Shown piece by piece: positions 20,611 through 31,079 of a DNA stretch of 64,000 nucleotides. The position numbers and the translations under genes were made by a program. Source of the DNA: Candidatus Hydrogenedens sp. (GTDB lineage: Bacteria > Hydrogenedentota > Hydrogenedentia > Hydrogenedentales > JAEUWI01). Location of the stretch: positions 310,001 to 374,000 of the forward strand of contig WGMK01000013.1 of assembly GCA_016125095.1 (NCBI GenBank), in the 5' to 3' direction. The stretch's first letter is position 1; every line of letters starts with the position of its first letter. Under the pieces are notes generated by a model, which did no database searches, was not told the DNA's origin, and saw only the letters and a list, made by a program, of their open reading frames with translations.

Positions 20611-23600
20611 TAGCGTGTTCCTTCCTTGGCGGGCGGATTACCGACGGTGATGGTTCGGGTTATTGGTGGCGAATAATCCCTTCCGCCGTTTTCCCGTCCT
20701 CCACTGTCGTACAAGGTAACGAAGATGTTGGTGGTGCCTTCCGCGCCGGCGCGCGGGGTAAAGCTCAGCGTGCCGATCGGGCTTACCATCGGCTGAGCGA
20801 AGAACAAGGAGTCATCCTCCACCTCGACGACATAGCGCAGGGTCTGGCCGGATTCATTGCGCGGCCCAGGCGAGGCGTTGAAGGCCCAGTTCGGCGCGGT
20901 GAAGGGGGCCGAATTCTTCGCGACCGACACGTTCGGGCCGGCCGTGAAGCTGGGCGGGTCGTTGATGGGCGTGATGCTCAGGGCGATAGTCGAGACGGCC
21001 GACAGCGGCGGCGTTCCGGAGTCCGTCAGGGTAACCGTGATCGTTGCACTGCCGAACGCGTCCGGAGCGGTGACGACGGTCAAGGTGCCATTCGGGGAAA
21101 CCGTCGGCAACCCGTTCAGTAGCGGCGTGCCGCTGACCTCGAACGAGAAGGCCGTGGTCTGCTCGGATTCGTTCGCCGGTCCGGGCAGGATGTTGAAGTA
21201 GTAATTGGGAATGACCTGGGTGCCCTTGTCCTCGAAGAGCGCCAGCTGCGTGGGCCCGGAGAAGGAGGGGGGATCATTCACGGAGGCCACCTCGACCTCG
21301 GCGGTTCCGCTCACCTTGAGGCCGGCGGGCGTCTCGATGGTGTAGAGGAACTGGTCTGCGCCGAAGTAGTTCAGCGCCGGCGTGTAGTTGATCAGGGGAT
21401 CGCCCGTGAGCGCGGTGGCACCATTGATGCCGGGACCGACCGCGACGAGCGTCACGGGATCGCCCGTCAGCGGGTCTTCCACGCCATCCGCCGGGTCGAT
21501 GGCGATGGCTTCGTCTTCGTCCGCGGCGTAGGTCAGCACGCCCAGCGCGGGCGAGGCCGGCAGCTGCAAGACGGTCAGCGATACCTGGCCCGCAGGCGCG
21601 TTGCTCGTATCGCCGGACCAGCGATAGGTGAATGAATCCGAGCCGGTATAGCCGGGCTCCGGCGTGTACAGCACGGTCTGGTCGATGCGCACTTCGATGG
21701 TGCCGTGTCGGGGCTGCGTCACGGCGCCCAGCGGCACGGGCACGGGCGAGGGGTTGAAGTCGTTGCGCAGCGGCGTCACCGCGACCGAGCCGCCCTCGTT
21801 GCACGCGGCATAGTCGATGGCATAGCGGAAAGCCGGTCCGGCGGGCGCGACTTGGAACGTGACCATCGCGATGGCGCCGGCGCCCTTGCCGTCGCTCGCG
21901 GAATACCACAGTTCCTCGACGCCGGAGTAATCCGCATCGGGCGTGTACCGCAGCGTCGTTTGATCGATGATCTCGAGCGTGCCGTGCAGCGGCGACGATA
22001 CGTCTGCGATGGAAAGCGTGTCGCCGTCGGGCTCGAGATCATTCAAGAGCGGCTGGAACGAGAGTGGCACACCGGCGGCCGCCGCGTATGCGTCCGGCAG
22101 GGGGCGAGGCGTCTGGTTAAACCGTTGCACCCGGACGCGCGCCTCGCCGACCGCCGTCAGCGTGCCGTCCGTAATCGTGTAGCTGAATATATCGTTGTCG
22201 CTCGTGCGGCGCACGGCCTGATACAACAATGCCGGTTGGCCGGTGGTGGCGTCCGTCGTCAGCGATACGACGCCGTTCGGCGGCTGGGTAACCCCGACAA
22301 TCCAGAGGTCGCCGAGCGTCTTGGCGCTGTCGTTCGACAGCACCGGCAGCAGCGTGGTGTTGTTACGCACGGCGGAGTCGAACAGGTCATTGCTCACCTG
22401 CGTCGTGGGCGACGGCGTGATGACCACCCGGATAGAACCCGTGGCCCGCGAGCGTGCGGCATTTTCGATGACATAGGTGAACGAGTCTTCGCCCGACAGC
22501 ACGCGGGGGTCGGGCGTGTAGGCGATGGTTCCGTCGCCATTGATAACGGCGTCGTGCGCCAGCGTGTCCTCGACCGAGACCACCTGGAGCGCGGTGCCGT
22601 CGGGGTCGCGATCGTTCGCCAGCACGCGGAGATTGGTCGTGCGGCTGCTGGGCACGTAGAAGACGTCCTGTATCGCGACCGGGTTGTCCTTGGCGGGCGC
22701 CACGGTCACAAGCACGGAAGCCGTGGACGTGAAGCCATCGCGATCGCGCACGGTGTATTTCAGGGTTTCCGAGCCGTTGAAATCGGGGAAAGGCGTATAG
22801 CGCAGGCCGCGATCGGCCACGGGTTCGGCGATGCCCCGGGTCGGCGCATCGAAGGAGACCAGCGCGAGGCGATCGCCCTCATCCGGGTTGTAATCGTTCG
22901 TGAAGAGTTCGAGCACCGAAGCGGCGTCTTCCGGAATGGTGATCGTATCGTCCGCCGCTACCACGGGATCGGGTACCGGCACCACGGTGACTTCGACCGT
23001 GGCCGTCCCGCTTGCGCCCGTGGCATCCGTTGCGCGGAATGTAAAGGTGTCCGTCCCTTCGAAGTCCTTCGCAGGCGTGTAGACCAGCCGTGCGACATCG
23101 CTGGAAATCTGAAGAATCGACGAGAGGCTGCCGGCGGTGCCCGTCGTATCGGCGGTAAACACGAGTTCGCCCGCCTCTGGCTGCAGCGCCTCGAGCATGA
23201 TTTCGACGGCGGTGTCCTCATCGGTGGTCACGAGCTTCGCGATGGCGACCGGTACGTCGTTCACCTCGACGACATTGATTGTGAGGGTGGCCGTGTCGGT
23301 GCCGCCGGAATCGTCGGTGGCGAGCAAGACGGCGGAATCCGGGCCGAAGTAGTCGGCCTCGGGTGTATAGCGCACGCTGGCCGTCTTGGCGCCGTTCGCC
23401 GTGATGGTGAGTTGTCCGTGCTCCGGCGCGGTCAACTCGGAAAATGTCACGCCGGCGTTGTCGATATCCGTCGCAGTGACGGTCACCGTTCCCGGGCGAT
23501 CTTCCTGCACGGTCATAATGGCGTTCTGTGCAACCGGCGGGTCGTTCACCGGCGTTACGGTGATTTCCGCCGTGGAGAGGCCGCTTGCAGTCTGGCCGTC

Positions 23601-24386
23601 GCTCACCCGAAAGGTAAAGGTATCGATGCCGTTGAAGTTGGCGTCGGGCGTGTAGTTCACGCGGGCGGAATCCGCCCCGGAATTCACCGGCGCGCTGAGG
23701 GTGCCGGAACCGGGCGCGTCGATGATTTCGAACGTCAGCGTATCGCCATCGATATCCGAGCCGTGCAGCATTACCGCCACCGCGGCATCCTCGGCCGTCT
23801 CGGCGCTGGCGTCGGACGATTCGGGCGCATCGTTGACCGGGCGTACATCGATGTCGACCGTGGCCGCGCTCTCGTTGCCATCCGGGTCTGCGACCAGGGC
23901 CTCGAACCGATCGGCGCCATTGAAGTTTTCGACGGGCACGTAACGAAGCTGGAAGCCTCCGCCCGGGGTGCGGCGGACGATGGACGCTTCGCCGTGGGCA
24001 GGCGCGGTGTCGATAGTTAGGTTCACGGTGTCCCCATCGAGCTCGGCTACGCGCAGTTCGAAGGAGATGGCATTGTCTTCATCCACGGCGACCTCAGCGT
24101 GCGAGGCGAGGGGGTCAGAGTCGAGCGTATCCGTGAGCGGGGCGAGCTCGGGGTCGAGCGTCAGAATCAACTCGCCCAGCCCGACTTCCTCGGTCCCCGT
24201 GTTGGTGATGGTCACGGTATACCGCAGGGTATCGCCTTCGTCGGCAATGGTGTCGCTATTCTGGTCGTCAACAAGGCTATCTTCCAGCGTGACAACCACT
24301 TGCGCCTGGAGTTCCAGGGGTGCCGTAGCAGCGAGTGCCCCAATGCCCAACACGAGTGATAACGTGCGCCAATGCCATCGTTTCAT
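20610..24386 (-). CDS. Large secreted cadherin/Ig-like repeat protein
   Basis: 1258 residues with a signal peptide (cleavage near LQA-QVV). An N-terminal DUF11-like domain ([20 protein letters not shown], then [11 protein letters not shown]) is followed by about eleven tandem beta-sandwich domains of about 95 residues. Their boundaries carry the VNDAP/VNDPP and [14 protein letters not shown] motifs of cadherin-like (Cadherin_5/Big_9) repeats with Asp-rich calcium-site residues. It has no membrane anchor or sorting tail of its own (ends NPPAKEGTR), while the translationally coupled downstream protein does have one. A joint role in adhesion or a surface layer is plausible. Start at ATG 24386; the ribosome site is weak (GAAGGGA). 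Confidence 0.85.
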   Translation of the reverse strand: MKRWHWRTLSLVLGIGALAATAPLELQAQVVVTLEDSLVDDQNSDTIADEGDTLRYTVTITNTGTEEVGLGELILTLDPELAPLTDTLDSDPLASHAEVAVDEDNAISFELRVAELDGDTVNLTIDTAPAHGEASIVRRTPGGGFQLRYVPVENFNGADRFEALVADPDGNESAATVDIDVRPVNDAPESSDASAETAEDAAVAVMLHGSDIDGDTLTFEIIDAPGSGTLSAPVNSGADSARVNYTPDANFNGIDTFTFRVSDGQTASGLSTAEITVTPVNDPPVAQNAIMTVQEDRPGTVTVTATDIDNAGVTFSELTAPEHGQLTITANGAKTASVRYTPEADYFGPDSAVLLATDDSGGTDTATLTINVVEVNDVPVAIAKLVTTDEDTAVEIMLEALQPEAGELVFTADTTGTAGSLSSILQISSDVARLVYTPAKDFEGTDTFTFRATDATGASGTATVEVTVVPVPDPVVAADDTITIPEDAASVLELFTNDYNPDEGDRLALVSFDAPTRGIAEPVADRGLRYTPFPDFNGSETLKYTVRDRDGFTSTASVLVTVAPAKDNPVAIQDVFYVPSSRTTNLRVLANDRDPDGTALQVVSVEDTLAHDAVINGDGTIAYTPDPRVLSGEDSFTYVIENAARSRATGSIRVVITPSPTTQVSNDLFDSAVRNNTTLLPVLSNDSAKTLGDLWIVGVTQPPNGVVSLTTDATTGQPALLYQAVRRTSDNDIFSYTITDGTLTAVGEARVRVQRFNQTPRPLPDAYAAAAGVPLSFQPLLNDLEPDGDTLSIADVSSPLHGTLEIIDQTTLRYTPDADYSGVEELWYSASDGKGAGAIAMVTFQVAPAGPAFRYAIDYAACNEGGSVAVTPLRNDFNPSPVPVPLGAVTQPRHGTIEVRIDQTVLYTPEPGYTGSDSFTYRWSGDTSNAPAGQVSLTVLQLPASPALGVLTYAADEDEAIAIDPADGVEDPLTGDPVTLVAVGPGINGATALTGDPLINYTPALNYFGADQFLYTIETPAGLKVSGTAEVEVASVNDPPSFSGPTQLALFEDKGTQVIPNYYFNILPGPANESEQTTAFSFEVSGTPLLNGLPTVSPNGTLTVVTAPDAFGSATITVTLTDSGTPPLSAVSTIALSITPINDPPSFTAGPNVSVAKNSAPFTAPNWAFNASPGPRNESGQTLRYVVEVEDDSLFFAQPMVSPIGTLSFTPRAGAEGTTNIFVTLYDSGGRENGGRDYSPPITRTITVGNPPAKEGTR

Positions 24387-24495
24387 CGGGGTTCATTTCC
24401 CTTCGTAGAGATTTCCGCCACTTCCGGATCGCAGCGTAGCAGATTCGTTGCAGATTTGCATTCTCCGCCTGAGGCGGCGAGACGTCGATTCACGG

Positions 24496-25011
24496 TCAGG
24501 ATACGGGGGGCTCGCCCTCGCGGCTGAAGTCCGGCGCACCGGGCCGCTCCACCGGGGTCGCGGGTCCCTTGTACTCCTTCGTCTTGTCCGGCGTAACCGG
24601 CTGCAAGAGCACGGGCAGTAGAAAGAAACCAATCACCAGGGCGGCGAAGATGGCGAGTATCACGTAGTTCAGGTTGCGGCGGCGTCGCGCCCGGACAATG
24701 GCGAGGATTTCGTCGGGCACCTCCGGCAGCGGCACTTCGGCTTCGGCCGCCCGGCGCTTCCGTTCCTCTTCCGTTGCCGCTGGATCCACCCAATTCTTGT
24801 CGGCCGCCTTGCCGTAGGCGCCGATGCGTTCCGGCGCCACCGTTTGGTCGGGTAAGTTGTGCAGGTCGTCGAGACCAGTATAGGGCGGGGGCTGGCTCGT
24901 GTCGGGTACGGTCAGGCGCTCGCCGCAGCCCTCGCAGCCGCCCGATTTCCCCGCATAGGCGTCCGCCACCTCGATGTGCTTGCCGCATTTGGGGCAATAA
25001 AAGGAGATCAT
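24496..25011 (-). CDS. Zinc-ribbon membrane protein, function unknown
   Basis: 171 residues. The N-terminus has a zinc ribbon with Cys pairs CPKC (6, 9) and CEGC (27, 30). A polar middle, ending in a basic RARRRRN, leads to one membrane helix (YVILAIFAALVIGFFLLPVL, about 117-136) and a short Pro-rich tail. The ribbon should be cytoplasmic with the tail outside. Start ATG 25011 overlaps the stop of the upstream DUF3810-like gene (ATGA), so the two proteins are made together. No known family function. Confidence 0.75.
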   Translation of the reverse strand: MISFYCPKCGKHIEVADAYAGKSGGCEGCGERLTVPDTSQPPPYTGLDDLHNLPDQTVAPERIGAYGKAADKNWVDPAATEEERKRRAAEAEVPLPEVPDEILAIVRARRRRNLNYVILAIFAALVIGFFLLPVLLQPVTPDKTKEYKGPATPVERPGAPDFSREGEPPVS

Positions 25012-26162
25012 GCCGCGCTCGCCTCGGCCGTCTCGGCGGGCGAAGGCAGCCCCGGCACGGTGGCCAGGCCCTTGCGCCAGGCAAACACAAACAGCGAAAT
25101 GCCCTTGCTGTAGCTCTTGCGGCCTTCCTTTACGCCCTGCGCCTTCAGGTAGCTGTCGTAAGCGCGCCAGCTGACCCTGTCGAACCAGTCGATGTGGTAC
25201 TTCGCGCGGGCCTGGCGCGAGGCCTCGAGATCGTCTTTGGCGATTTGCGGCAGCAGCGCCAGCGCGGCCTTGTAGTCCTCGGAAGGAAGCTGGCGCGCTA
25301 GGTCGAGGTACATGTCCAGCGCGACGGCGTATTGGGCATAGGCGTTCTTGGCTTTCATGCCCGCCGCGAATCCGGCCAGCGTGGCCTCGTCCTCGGCGTT
25401 CATGCCCGCCACATGGCCCAGTTCGTGCGCGGCCACATAGACGAAGGTGGTGTCGGGCAGGCCGCCGTCCACGTGCGGCTCGAGCGTGAGGGGCACCGCC
25501 ATGCCCGCCGTGCCATTGGCCAGCAGCAGCCCGGGCGGGGTGCGCTTCACGCCGCGCGGCACCCACACATCGCGGCCGTCCCAGGCCTTGATGACCTCGC
25601 GCATCTCGACCGCGATGGCCGCCACGGCGGCGTCGGCGTCGCGCTCCTCCACGGGGATCGCGTTGTCGTTTACGATCTTCAGCAGCGCCGTGCGGAATTC
25701 GGCGGATTCGGCGTCGGTGATTTCTTCGTTTGGCAGCGCCAGGCGCTTCTCGGCGGGCACCCGGCCATAGCCCGCGCCCCATAGCAACAGAAACCAGCAC
25801 ACGATGAGCGGGCACAGCAGCAGCAAACCCTTGAGTCCCCAGCGGAGTCCGTCCCAGTGCGACCCGCGCTTGGAAACCCGCAGCCAGATCCAGCGGCCGA
25901 TCCACAGCGTGGGGAAGCCGAGCAGGATGCAGCACACGATAATGAGCGCAATGGAGAAGGGCACGAGCGAGGTGATGGGCGGCAGGATGCCGTTGAACAC
26001 GCGGTAGAGGCCGCGGCTGTAGTATTGCTCGACGGTCTCCTGCGAAAGACCGATGTAGCTCCACCAGAGCATGCCCGCCCAGCACACGGCCGTGAGTCCC
26101 CAATACATGCGCGGACCCCAATGGGGCGTGCGCGGCTCGACCGGTGCGGCGTTCTCGCTCAA
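25008..26162 (-). CDS. DUF3810-like membrane metalloprotease candidate
   Basis: About 384 residues. Three membrane segments occur in the first 150 residues (MYWGLTAVCWAGMLWWSYIG, then SIALIIVCCILLGFP, then GLLLLCPLIVCWFLLLW). The soluble part holds YVAAHELGHVAGMNAEDEATLAGF: an HExxH zinc-protease motif followed by a Glu (ED-E), as in DUF3810 proteins. It could cleave an envelope protein; the substrate is unknown. Start chosen at TTG 26162 (SENAAPVEPRTPHWG), 13 bases after the pfk stop. A longer frame inside the pfk gene is unlikely. It forms a tight unit with pfk upstream and the zinc-ribbon gene downstream. Confidence 0.75.
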   Translation of the reverse strand: MSENAAPVEPRTPHWGPRMYWGLTAVCWAGMLWWSYIGLSQETVEQYYSRGLYRVFNGILPPITSLVPFSIALIIVCCILLGFPTLWIGRWIWLRVSKRGSHWDGLRWGLKGLLLLCPLIVCWFLLLWGAGYGRVPAEKRLALPNEEITDAESAEFRTALLKIVNDNAIPVEERDADAAVAAIAVEMREVIKAWDGRDVWVPRGVKRTPPGLLLANGTAGMAVPLTLEPHVDGGLPDTTFVYVAAHELGHVAGMNAEDEATLAGFAAGMKAKNAYAQYAVALDMYLDLARQLPSEDYKAALALLPQIAKDDLEASRQARAKYHIDWFDRVSWRAYDSYLKAQGVKEGRKSYSKGISLFVFAWRKGLATVPGLPSPAETAEASAA

Positions 26163-26175
26163 GGCAGTGTTTCCC

Positions 26176-27309
26176 TCAGCCCTTGTACCCGTGCGGTATC
26201 TCGTCGCCCAGGCACGTGGCGACTGCACGCGCTGATAGTACCCAAGGATGGTCCAGCGGCACCAGCCGCTTCTTGGTCACGACGTCGTCCAGCGGAATCG
26301 GGAGGTAGTCCTCGCCGTGCTTGCCCACCATGACGCCGTAGACGCCATCGAGCGCGAACTTGGCGGCGCGGACGCCGTAGTTGGTGCAGAGCATGCGGTC
26401 GAAGGGTGTGGGCACGCCGCCGCGCTGGAGGTAGCCGAGCGAGGTGACGCGCGTTTCGAGGCCAGTGACTTCTTCCAAGTGCTCCGCCAGGATGGCGCTC
26501 ACCGGCTCCTTGGTGTGCTGGAGTTCCTTCTTCAGCGCCTTCTCTTTCTTCTTCTCGCCCGCGGCCTCCTCGGCGATGCGGCGCGCCTCGTCGATGGAGT
26601 GCGCGCCCTCGGCCACGGCCACGATGCTGAACATCTTGCCGCGCTTCATGCGCGCCAGCAGCGAGCGGCCCACCACGTCGAGGTCGTAGGGGATTTCGGG
26701 GATGAGGATGACGTCGGCGCCGCCGGCCAGCCCCGCGCCCAGCGCGAGCCAGCCGGAGTTGTGGCCCATGATATCGACCACCATCACGCGGTGGTGGCTC
26801 GAAGCCGTGGTGTGCAAGCGGTCGATGGCCTCGGTAGCGATGCTCATGCCGGTATCGAAGCCGAAGGTCACATCGGTGCCCCACACGTCGTTGTCGATGG
26901 TCTTGGGGCAGGTGATGACGTTGATGCCGCCTTCCTTCATCAGGCGGTGGGCGTTCTTCTGCGTGCCGCCGCCGCCGAGGCAGATGAGCGCGTCGAGCCC
27001 GAGCCGGTGGTAGTTCTCGATGGCCGCGCCCGTCATGTCGCGCGTGCCGCCGTCGGCCGTGGGCATCTTGTGCGGCTTGTTGCGGCTGGTGCGCAGAATC
27101 GTGCCGCCCACCGTGAGCAGTCCGCTCGTCATCTTGTCGTCGAGCTTCACGTAGCGGTTTTCAATCAGCCCGGTGAACCCGGCGGTGAACCCGAAGACCT
27201 CGACGTCTTCCGGCTCGAGGGTTTTGGTGATGGCGCGGATAACCGCGTTGAGTCCGGGGCAGTCGCCACCCGAGGTCAGCACCCCTACGGCGGAAATTTT
27301 GTTCGGCAT
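26176..27309 (-). CDS. pfkA: 6-phosphofructokinase with atypical active-site residues
   Basis: 377 residues. It phosphorylates fructose 6-phosphate. The N-terminal TSGGDCPGLNAVIRA loop, CPKTIDNDVWGTD with catalytic D139, GFDTGMSIATEAIDRLHTTA and MGHNSGWLALGAGLAGGAD are all PFK blocks. In the donor site the usual GGDGT reads GGGGT (112-116): the Mg-binding Asp is Gly, and the residue that separates ATP (Gly) from PPi (Asp) enzymes is Gly. The position equal to E. coli Gly124 is Lys136, as in PPi-type and mixed-clade enzymes. Donor is probably ATP but not certain. A Lys-rich insertion (GEKKKEKALKKELQ) lies near residue 260. Start ATG 27309, GGAG six bases upstream. Confidence 0.9.
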   Translation of the reverse strand: MPNKISAVGVLTSGGDCPGLNAVIRAITKTLEPEDVEVFGFTAGFTGLIENRYVKLDDKMTSGLLTVGGTILRTSRNKPHKMPTADGGTRDMTGAAIENYHRLGLDALICLGGGGTQKNAHRLMKEGGINVITCPKTIDNDVWGTDVTFGFDTGMSIATEAIDRLHTTASSHHRVMVVDIMGHNSGWLALGAGLAGGADVILIPEIPYDLDVVGRSLLARMKRGKMFSIVAVAEGAHSIDEARRIAEEAAGEKKKEKALKKELQHTKEPVSAILAEHLEEVTGLETRVTSLGYLQRGGVPTPFDRMLCTNYGVRAAKFALDGVYGVMVGKHGEDYLPIPLDDVVTKKRLVPLDHPWVLSARAVATCLGDEIPHGYKG

Positions 27310-27337
27310 GGTCGTCTCCGCGGCCCGTCTCGCGGGC

Positions 27338-28231
27338 CTACTCTCCTTCGGTGCAATAGGCGAGGAAGGCCTTGCGGCTCGCCTCTGCGAAAAATTCCTT
27401 GGCCCAGGCGTGGAACGCTTCCGCCTTGGCGCCGCCCCAGTGCTGGAACGACTCGATGATCAACGGAAAGCCCTGCACTTCGGAATACGGGGCGTACACT
27501 GCGATTCGACGCAGCGCGTCGATCAGCACCTCGGCGTCGTGCCAGTCGCCCAGCAGGTCCTGTGCTTCCTTGATGGTCTCCGCGTACCTCGTCATCCGCT
27601 TGTCGTAGGCGGGCGCGAAGAACTCGGTGGCATAACGCAGCTTCTTCAGCGCGATGCGGCAGCGGTGCAGGTCCTCCGCTCGGTCCAGCTCGCGCCAGTC
27701 GCGGTACACCGTGCGCGCCTTCCGGAAGCGCTTCTCCAGTTCCGCGCCGATGGGCGGCAGGTAGTCCGCGTCGTGCGCCTTGAGCGCAATGGTCACCGCC
27801 GCGAGGCCGTCTGCGAAGGCCGAGCCGGCGAGCACGCCGAGCGCCTCGACGCAGCCTGCGGCCGCCTCCTCGCGCACTTGCTCGAGTTCACCGATGGCAT
27901 GCGCGGCGGAGCGCTGCCAGAGTCCGCTCGATTCCTGCCGGTACGACCGCATCATGATCAGCATCACGTCCAGCTCGCGGGCATGGCCGAGCGCCTTGGT
28001 GATGGTGGCCACCTGCTCGACCAGCGGTTTACCGGCATCGCCGATGGCCGGCCTCACGGCGCGCAGGGCCACGCGCAGACGGCGGCTGGCCACGCGCATG
28101 TCGTGGATGCCGTCGGCGTCGCCGCGCCGCACGCGCCCCGCTTCCTTGCGTATCCTGGCCGCCTGCTTTTCGATATAAGCCCCGGCGGTTTGCACCGGAA
28201 GGGCATGGCTGTGGTGTTTCATGGTGTTCAT
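27338..28231 (-). CDS. CHAD-domain protein
   Basis: 297 residues. The protein is a single CHAD domain, an alpha-helical bundle of conserved His, Arg and Lys. Two half-repeats are visible: HDMRVASRRLRVALRAVRP with ELDVMLIMM in the first half, and CRIALKKLRYATEFFAPAY with AQDLLGDWHDAEVLIDAL in the second. CHAD proteins bind inorganic polyphosphate in their basic channel. The gene sits 28 bases upstream of pfk on the same strand, so the two are probably co-transcribed. Start ATG 28231 (or ATG 28222); neither has a strong ribosome site. Confidence 0.9.
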   Translation of the reverse strand: MNTMKHHSHALPVQTAGAYIEKQAARIRKEAGRVRRGDADGIHDMRVASRRLRVALRAVRPAIGDAGKPLVEQVATITKALGHARELDVMLIMMRSYRQESSGLWQRSAAHAIGELEQVREEAAAGCVEALGVLAGSAFADGLAAVTIALKAHDADYLPPIGAELEKRFRKARTVYRDWRELDRAEDLHRCRIALKKLRYATEFFAPAYDKRMTRYAETIKEAQDLLGDWHDAEVLIDALRRIAVYAPYSEVQGFPLIIESFQHWGGAKAEAFHAWAKEFFAEASRKAFLAYCTEGE

Positions 28232-28332
28232 GGTTCTTGCTTGTCGGCGCGTTGCGCCGTGCTCCCCGCACCCGTACAGTGTAGCCCCTGCGCGCGCGGG
28301 AAACCAAGAAGTAGCGCGGGCGGGGCCGTAAC

Positions 28333-28497
28333 GGCGGTACAGCCGCTTTGGACTGCGCAAGACTCGATTGCGCTTACCCGAAGGGAGCTTGCTCCCGTCG
28401 CCGCGCAGCAGGCGTGGATACATCGTGCAAGCGCCGGAAGCAAGCTTCCTTGGTAAAGCGGCGGCAAGTCCGCCGCACTCCAAAGCGGCTGCGCCGC
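28333..28497. repeat. Intergenic palindromic repeat
   Basis: Two inverted copies of a motif around CAGCCGCTTTGGA (28340-28352) and TCCAAAGCGGCTG (28479-28491), with matching flanks GGCGG/CCGC; about 20 of 23 bases pair. Between them are two small hairpins, GGGAGCTTGCTCCC (28383-28396) and GGAAGCAAGCTTCC (28436-28449). The arrangement is typical of interspersed REP-like elements. It fills the space between the divergent CHAD and GH94 genes and reaches the GH94 start codon. Confidence 0.6.
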
Positions 28498-28502
28498 GGA
28501 AG

Positions 28503-31079
28503 ATGGCGAACGTGGGGAGCAGGATAGTGGCGGATTCGAATTTCGATCAGGACGGCGGCGTGTTCGGCGCGTGGGACCGCGATGCCAACGGGCGCGTGTG
28601 CTTCCATTACGATCCGCCGCCAGAGAAAGACGCGCCGCACGAGGACCACTGGCACCTCATCGGCAACGACCACATGAACGTCACCTGCCACAACGGCGGC
28701 TATGTACAGATTTACGACTGGACGCGCGGGCCGAAGATTCTCAACCGCTGGCATCCCGAGACCGGCAACTACGCGGGCGGCTTCAAGCTGCTCTGCATCG
28801 ACGGCATCACCTTTCCCACGCTGAAAGCCTGGCTGCCGGAGGGCGCGACGATGGAGCGCGTGTTCGGCCAAGGATATTTTAAGAAGACTACGCGGTTCCG
28901 CGGCGTGGTGGTGGAAGAGAAGATCCAGGTCGTGATTGGCGGCTACGGCGCGCACGTCCACAGCAACATCCACATCACCAATGAACGCGCCGAGCCGGTG
29001 GAAATCCGTTATGCCGATATCTGGCAGCTCAACCAGCACCAGCTCGTCGTCGCGCCGGTCATGACGAATGGACTTGACCGGCCAGTTGAATACCTGCGCT
29101 CGCGCCTGAATCGAAAACTGAAGTATCAGATCAAGCCGAAATGCGGATGGCATGTTGAAGCCTATGGTGAGTACCACCGCCCCGGAAAATACGATCCCGC
29201 GGCGCCGTCATTTGCCGACTACGGTAAGAGTCTCTCGTTTTTCTCGGAATTCAAAACGTTTGCCGACGGTGCGTCGGAAATTATCGCAGGACCGATAGAC
29301 ATTAATTCGTTTCCTATAGCGGCACAAGAAGCGTACAGCCAACGCGCCTTCCCCACCGGACCGGCATTGGGAGTCATGCACTACTTCACGATAGAAGGGG
29401 GAAGCAGCAAATGGTTCGACAGCAGTTTCCACCATTCCCATTGGGACCGGACCGTGGACGTGCCGCGCAGTTTGCCGTTTCAAATAGAACCAGGCTCGGA
29501 CGGATTCATCGATTCCTACCCAACCCCCACCTTCACCGCGCCCGGCCACGAAGCGCTTGCGCGGGAACTCGAGTGGCATGCGTACTATCTGCAGGCAGGC
29601 TGCCTTTACAGCGATTACCATGACGCGCATTTCGTGGATCAGGGGTCGGCCTACGGCTATCTGCAGGGCGGCTCCGGCGCGCCGCGCGATTTCGCGTTGT
29701 TCATTCTGCCGCTGGTGTACCTGCGGCCTGCGCTGGCAAAGGACATGCTGCGCTTCCTGTTCCGCGCGCAGCGGCACAAGGACGGTGGTTTTCCCTATGC
29801 CTTCTTCGGCTACGGCAAGGCCTCGGGCGGCGGGGTGCACAGCCTCAGCAGCGACCTGGATCTCTTTGTCGTGCTGGCGCTGGCGGAATACCTGAACGTC
29901 ACGCGGGACTACGCCTTCCTCGAAGAGGAGAACCTGTACAGCCCCAAGTCGGATGGCGTGTCGGCCACGGTGCTGGATCACCTGCGCGCCTCGTGGCGGC
30001 ATCTGCGCGAGAAGATCGGCACCGGTCCGAACGGCATGATCCGCGCGGGCACGGGCGACTGGAACGATGTGCTGCTTGCCTATTCGCGGATGCCGCCGGT
30101 CACCATCTGGCGAGGCGAATCGAGCCTGAACGCGGGGCTGGCGACGCTTGCGCTGCCGGCCATTGCCGAGGCTATCGAACACGCGGACGCCGATCTGGCG
30201 CGCGATATGCGGACGATGGCGGCGGAGCAGGGCGCGGCGCTGCGGAATCTCTGGACCGGTGAATGGGTGGCGCGCGGCTATCTGGGCTATTTCGGCAAGC
30301 GGCTGGGAGAGGACCGCATCTTTCTCGACACGCAGGCCTGGGGCGTTCTCGGCGGCGTGTGGGACGACGCGCAGCGCGAGACTTTGTTCGCCAACATCCA
30401 GCGCATCTGTGTCGACCCGCAGCCCGCGGGCGCGCTGGCGCTGTATCCACCCATGAAGGGGCCGCTGCTCGTGCCTGGGTCCGACACCAATGGCGGCACT
30501 TGGGCGGCGGTGGATGCCTGGACGGCCTGGGCGTGGGCAGAGCATGATCCCGAGTCGGCGTGGCGCTTCTTTCTGCATACCACGATGGCCGCGCGAACGG
30601 CGGCGTATCCCGATGTGTGGTACAGCGTCTGGTCGGGGCCGGATTCGTACAACGCACACTACCACAAAAAGCCCGGTGAGACCTTCAACCACAACGCCAC
30701 GCCGATGGCGTTGTACCCCGTGATGAACATGAACCGCCACGCCGGTCCGCTGCTCGATATCCTCAAGTTCGCTGGCTTCGGCGCGCGCGGCGGCCGCATC
30801 GTCGTCGCCCCCCGCATGCCGATGGTGGCGTTCTCCCTCGCGTTTCCGCTCCTGGGCTGCACCTACGCCGAGACCTCGTGCAGCGGGTATTACCTCGCGC
30901 CCAACGACGGCGTGTTTCCCTTCACGATTCGTCCGCCCGCAGGCGTCGAGGCGGGAGCGTTGCGCGTGACCCTGAACGGCGATGCGGTAGACGTGGCGTT
31001 GGAAGACGGGATGGTGGTGTTCGAGCGCCGACTGAAGCGCGGCGCAAAGGTGACGTGGGAGGTTGGAAGAGGTTCTTGA
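28503..31079 (+). CDS. GH94-like glycoside phosphorylase
   Basis: 858 residues. Architecture matches cellobiose/chitobiose phosphorylase-type GH94 enzymes: an N-terminal beta-sandwich (to about 290), a helical linker, an (alpha/alpha)6 barrel and a C-terminal jelly roll. The catalytic block is GTGDWNDVLL (GDWND at 518-522). Other family blocks are QGSAYGYLQGGSGAPRDFALF, ERIFLDTQAW-like EDRIFLDTQAWGVLGG, and KKPGETFNHNATPMALY. It should cleave a beta-glucoside with phosphate, giving a sugar 1-phosphate. The specific disaccharide is unknown. Start taken at ATG 28503; GTG 28512 is possible. The stop codon lies inside a 20-bp inverted repeat. Confidence 0.85.
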   Translation: MANVGSRIVADSNFDQDGGVFGAWDRDANGRVCFHYDPPPEKDAPHEDHWHLIGNDHMNVTCHNGGYVQIYDWTRGPKILNRWHPETGNYAGGFKLLCIDGITFPTLKAWLPEGATMERVFGQGYFKKTTRFRGVVVEEKIQVVIGGYGAHVHSNIHITNERAEPVEIRYADIWQLNQHQLVVAPVMTNGLDRPVEYLRSRLNRKLKYQIKPKCGWHVEAYGEYHRPGKYDPAAPSFADYGKSLSFFSEFKTFADGASEIIAGPIDINSFPIAAQEAYSQRAFPTGPALGVMHYFTIEGGSSKWFDSSFHHSHWDRTVDVPRSLPFQIEPGSDGFIDSYPTPTFTAPGHEALARELEWHAYYLQAGCLYSDYHDAHFVDQGSAYGYLQGGSGAPRDFALFILPLVYLRPALAKDMLRFLFRAQRHKDGGFPYAFFGYGKASGGGVHSLSSDLDLFVVLALAEYLNVTRDYAFLEEENLYSPKSDGVSATVLDHLRASWRHLREKIGTGPNGMIRAGTGDWNDVLLAYSRMPPVTIWRGESSLNAGLATLALPAIAEAIEHADADLARDMRTMAAEQGAALRNLWTGEWVARGYLGYFGKRLGEDRIFLDTQAWGVLGGVWDDAQRETLFANIQRICVDPQPAGALALYPPMKGPLLVPGSDTNGGTWAAVDAWTAWAWAEHDPESAWRFFLHTTMAARTAAYPDVWYSVWSGPDSYNAHYHKKPGETFNHNATPMALYPVMNMNRHAGPLLDILKFAGFGARGGRIVVAPRMPMVAFSLAFPLLGCTYAETSCSGYYLAPNDGVFPFTIRPPAGVEAGALRVTLNGDAVDVALEDGMVVFERRLKRGAKVTWEVGRGS

